A DNA stretch of 61,863 nucleotides, from positions 1 through 61,863 of the forward strand of contig JAFYYR010000010.1 of the NCBI GenBank assembly GCA_017557435.1, read 5' to 3'. Both the position numbers and the translations under genes were made by a program. The stretch's first letter is position 1. Each line of letters opens with the position of its first letter. This DNA is from Pseudobutyrivibrio sp. (GTDB taxonomy: Bacteria > Bacillota > Clostridia > Lachnospirales > Lachnospiraceae). The notes beneath the pieces were generated by a model that saw only the letters and a list, made by a program, of their open reading frames with translations, ran no database searches and was not told where the DNA came from. Below are positions 61,006-61,863 of this stretch, piece after piece.

Positions 61006-61863
<858 letters not shown>

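Overview
The window is chromosomal DNA from a low-GC, anaerobic Gram-positive bacterium, most likely a flagellated member of the Lachnospiraceae (Butyrivibrio, Pseudobutyrivibrio or Roseburia relatives). The evidence is the gene content: a lysyl-tRNA synthetase with a C-terminal extension, several Lachnospiraceae-restricted families of unknown function, meso-diaminopimelate-type peptidoglycan genes (murE, dapA, dapF), flagellin with FliS, a tad pilus locus and an F-type ATP synthase. The genus is a guess. Nearly all genes lie on the minus strand; only murG and an AraC-type regulator are on the plus strand.

Layout by coordinate. 1-9.5 kb: lysS (cut by the window edge), a MATE exporter, greA, then dusB, coaX, a small conserved gene, birA and argF, then an SH3/cell-wall hydrolase and a lone receiver-domain protein. 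9.6-18.4 kb: murG, a lipoprotein serpin, and the dapF-murE-dapA-rhomboid-flavodoxin/SCP2-HIT operon, with an AraC-type regulator facing it. 18.4-24.9 kb: an acyltransferase, a small gene overlapping a GNAT acetyltransferase (toxin-antitoxin-like layout), a DUF5688-like protein, a methyltransferase and secA. 24.9-34.0 kb: an 11-gene tad pilus operon with two prepilin peptidases. 34.1-39.4 kb: fliS, flagellin behind a sigma-28 promoter, and a 973-residue protein with a FliK-like end. 39.6-46.9 kb: an M15 peptidase, a half-size EamA protein, recR-ybaB-dnaX, a phosphofructokinase with unusual active-site residues, pepD and a second GreA-type factor.

47.0-57.2 kb is the most interesting part: an AT-rich island carrying what looks like a complete ribosomally synthesised peptide (RiPP) cluster. 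In transcription order it has an AgrC-like histidine kinase and LytTR regulator, two radical SAM/SPASM enzymes (the first with an N-terminal PqqD/RRE-like region), two homologous Cys-containing precursor peptides of 57 and 58 residues, a cytoplasmic subtilisin-like protease ending in a carrier-protein-like domain without its serine, an ABC exporter lacking a C39 peptidase domain, and a second ABC unit (ATPase plus two membrane proteins). A terminator closes it. The inferred path is: the kinase/regulator pair controls expression, the radical SAM enzymes modify the core, the protease removes the leader in the cytoplasm, the exporter secretes the product, and the second ABC unit gives immunity or a second export route. 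Product structure and activity cannot be read from sequence.

57.3-61.9 kb: a small unknown gene with an upstream mini-ORF, a DacA-type carboxypeptidase, a DJ-1/PfpI protein, a 34-residue membrane peptide, an XRE regulator, and the end of the atp operon (partial atpD, atpC, a small coiled-coil gene). I saw no rRNA, tRNA, CRISPR array, insertion sequence or prophage.
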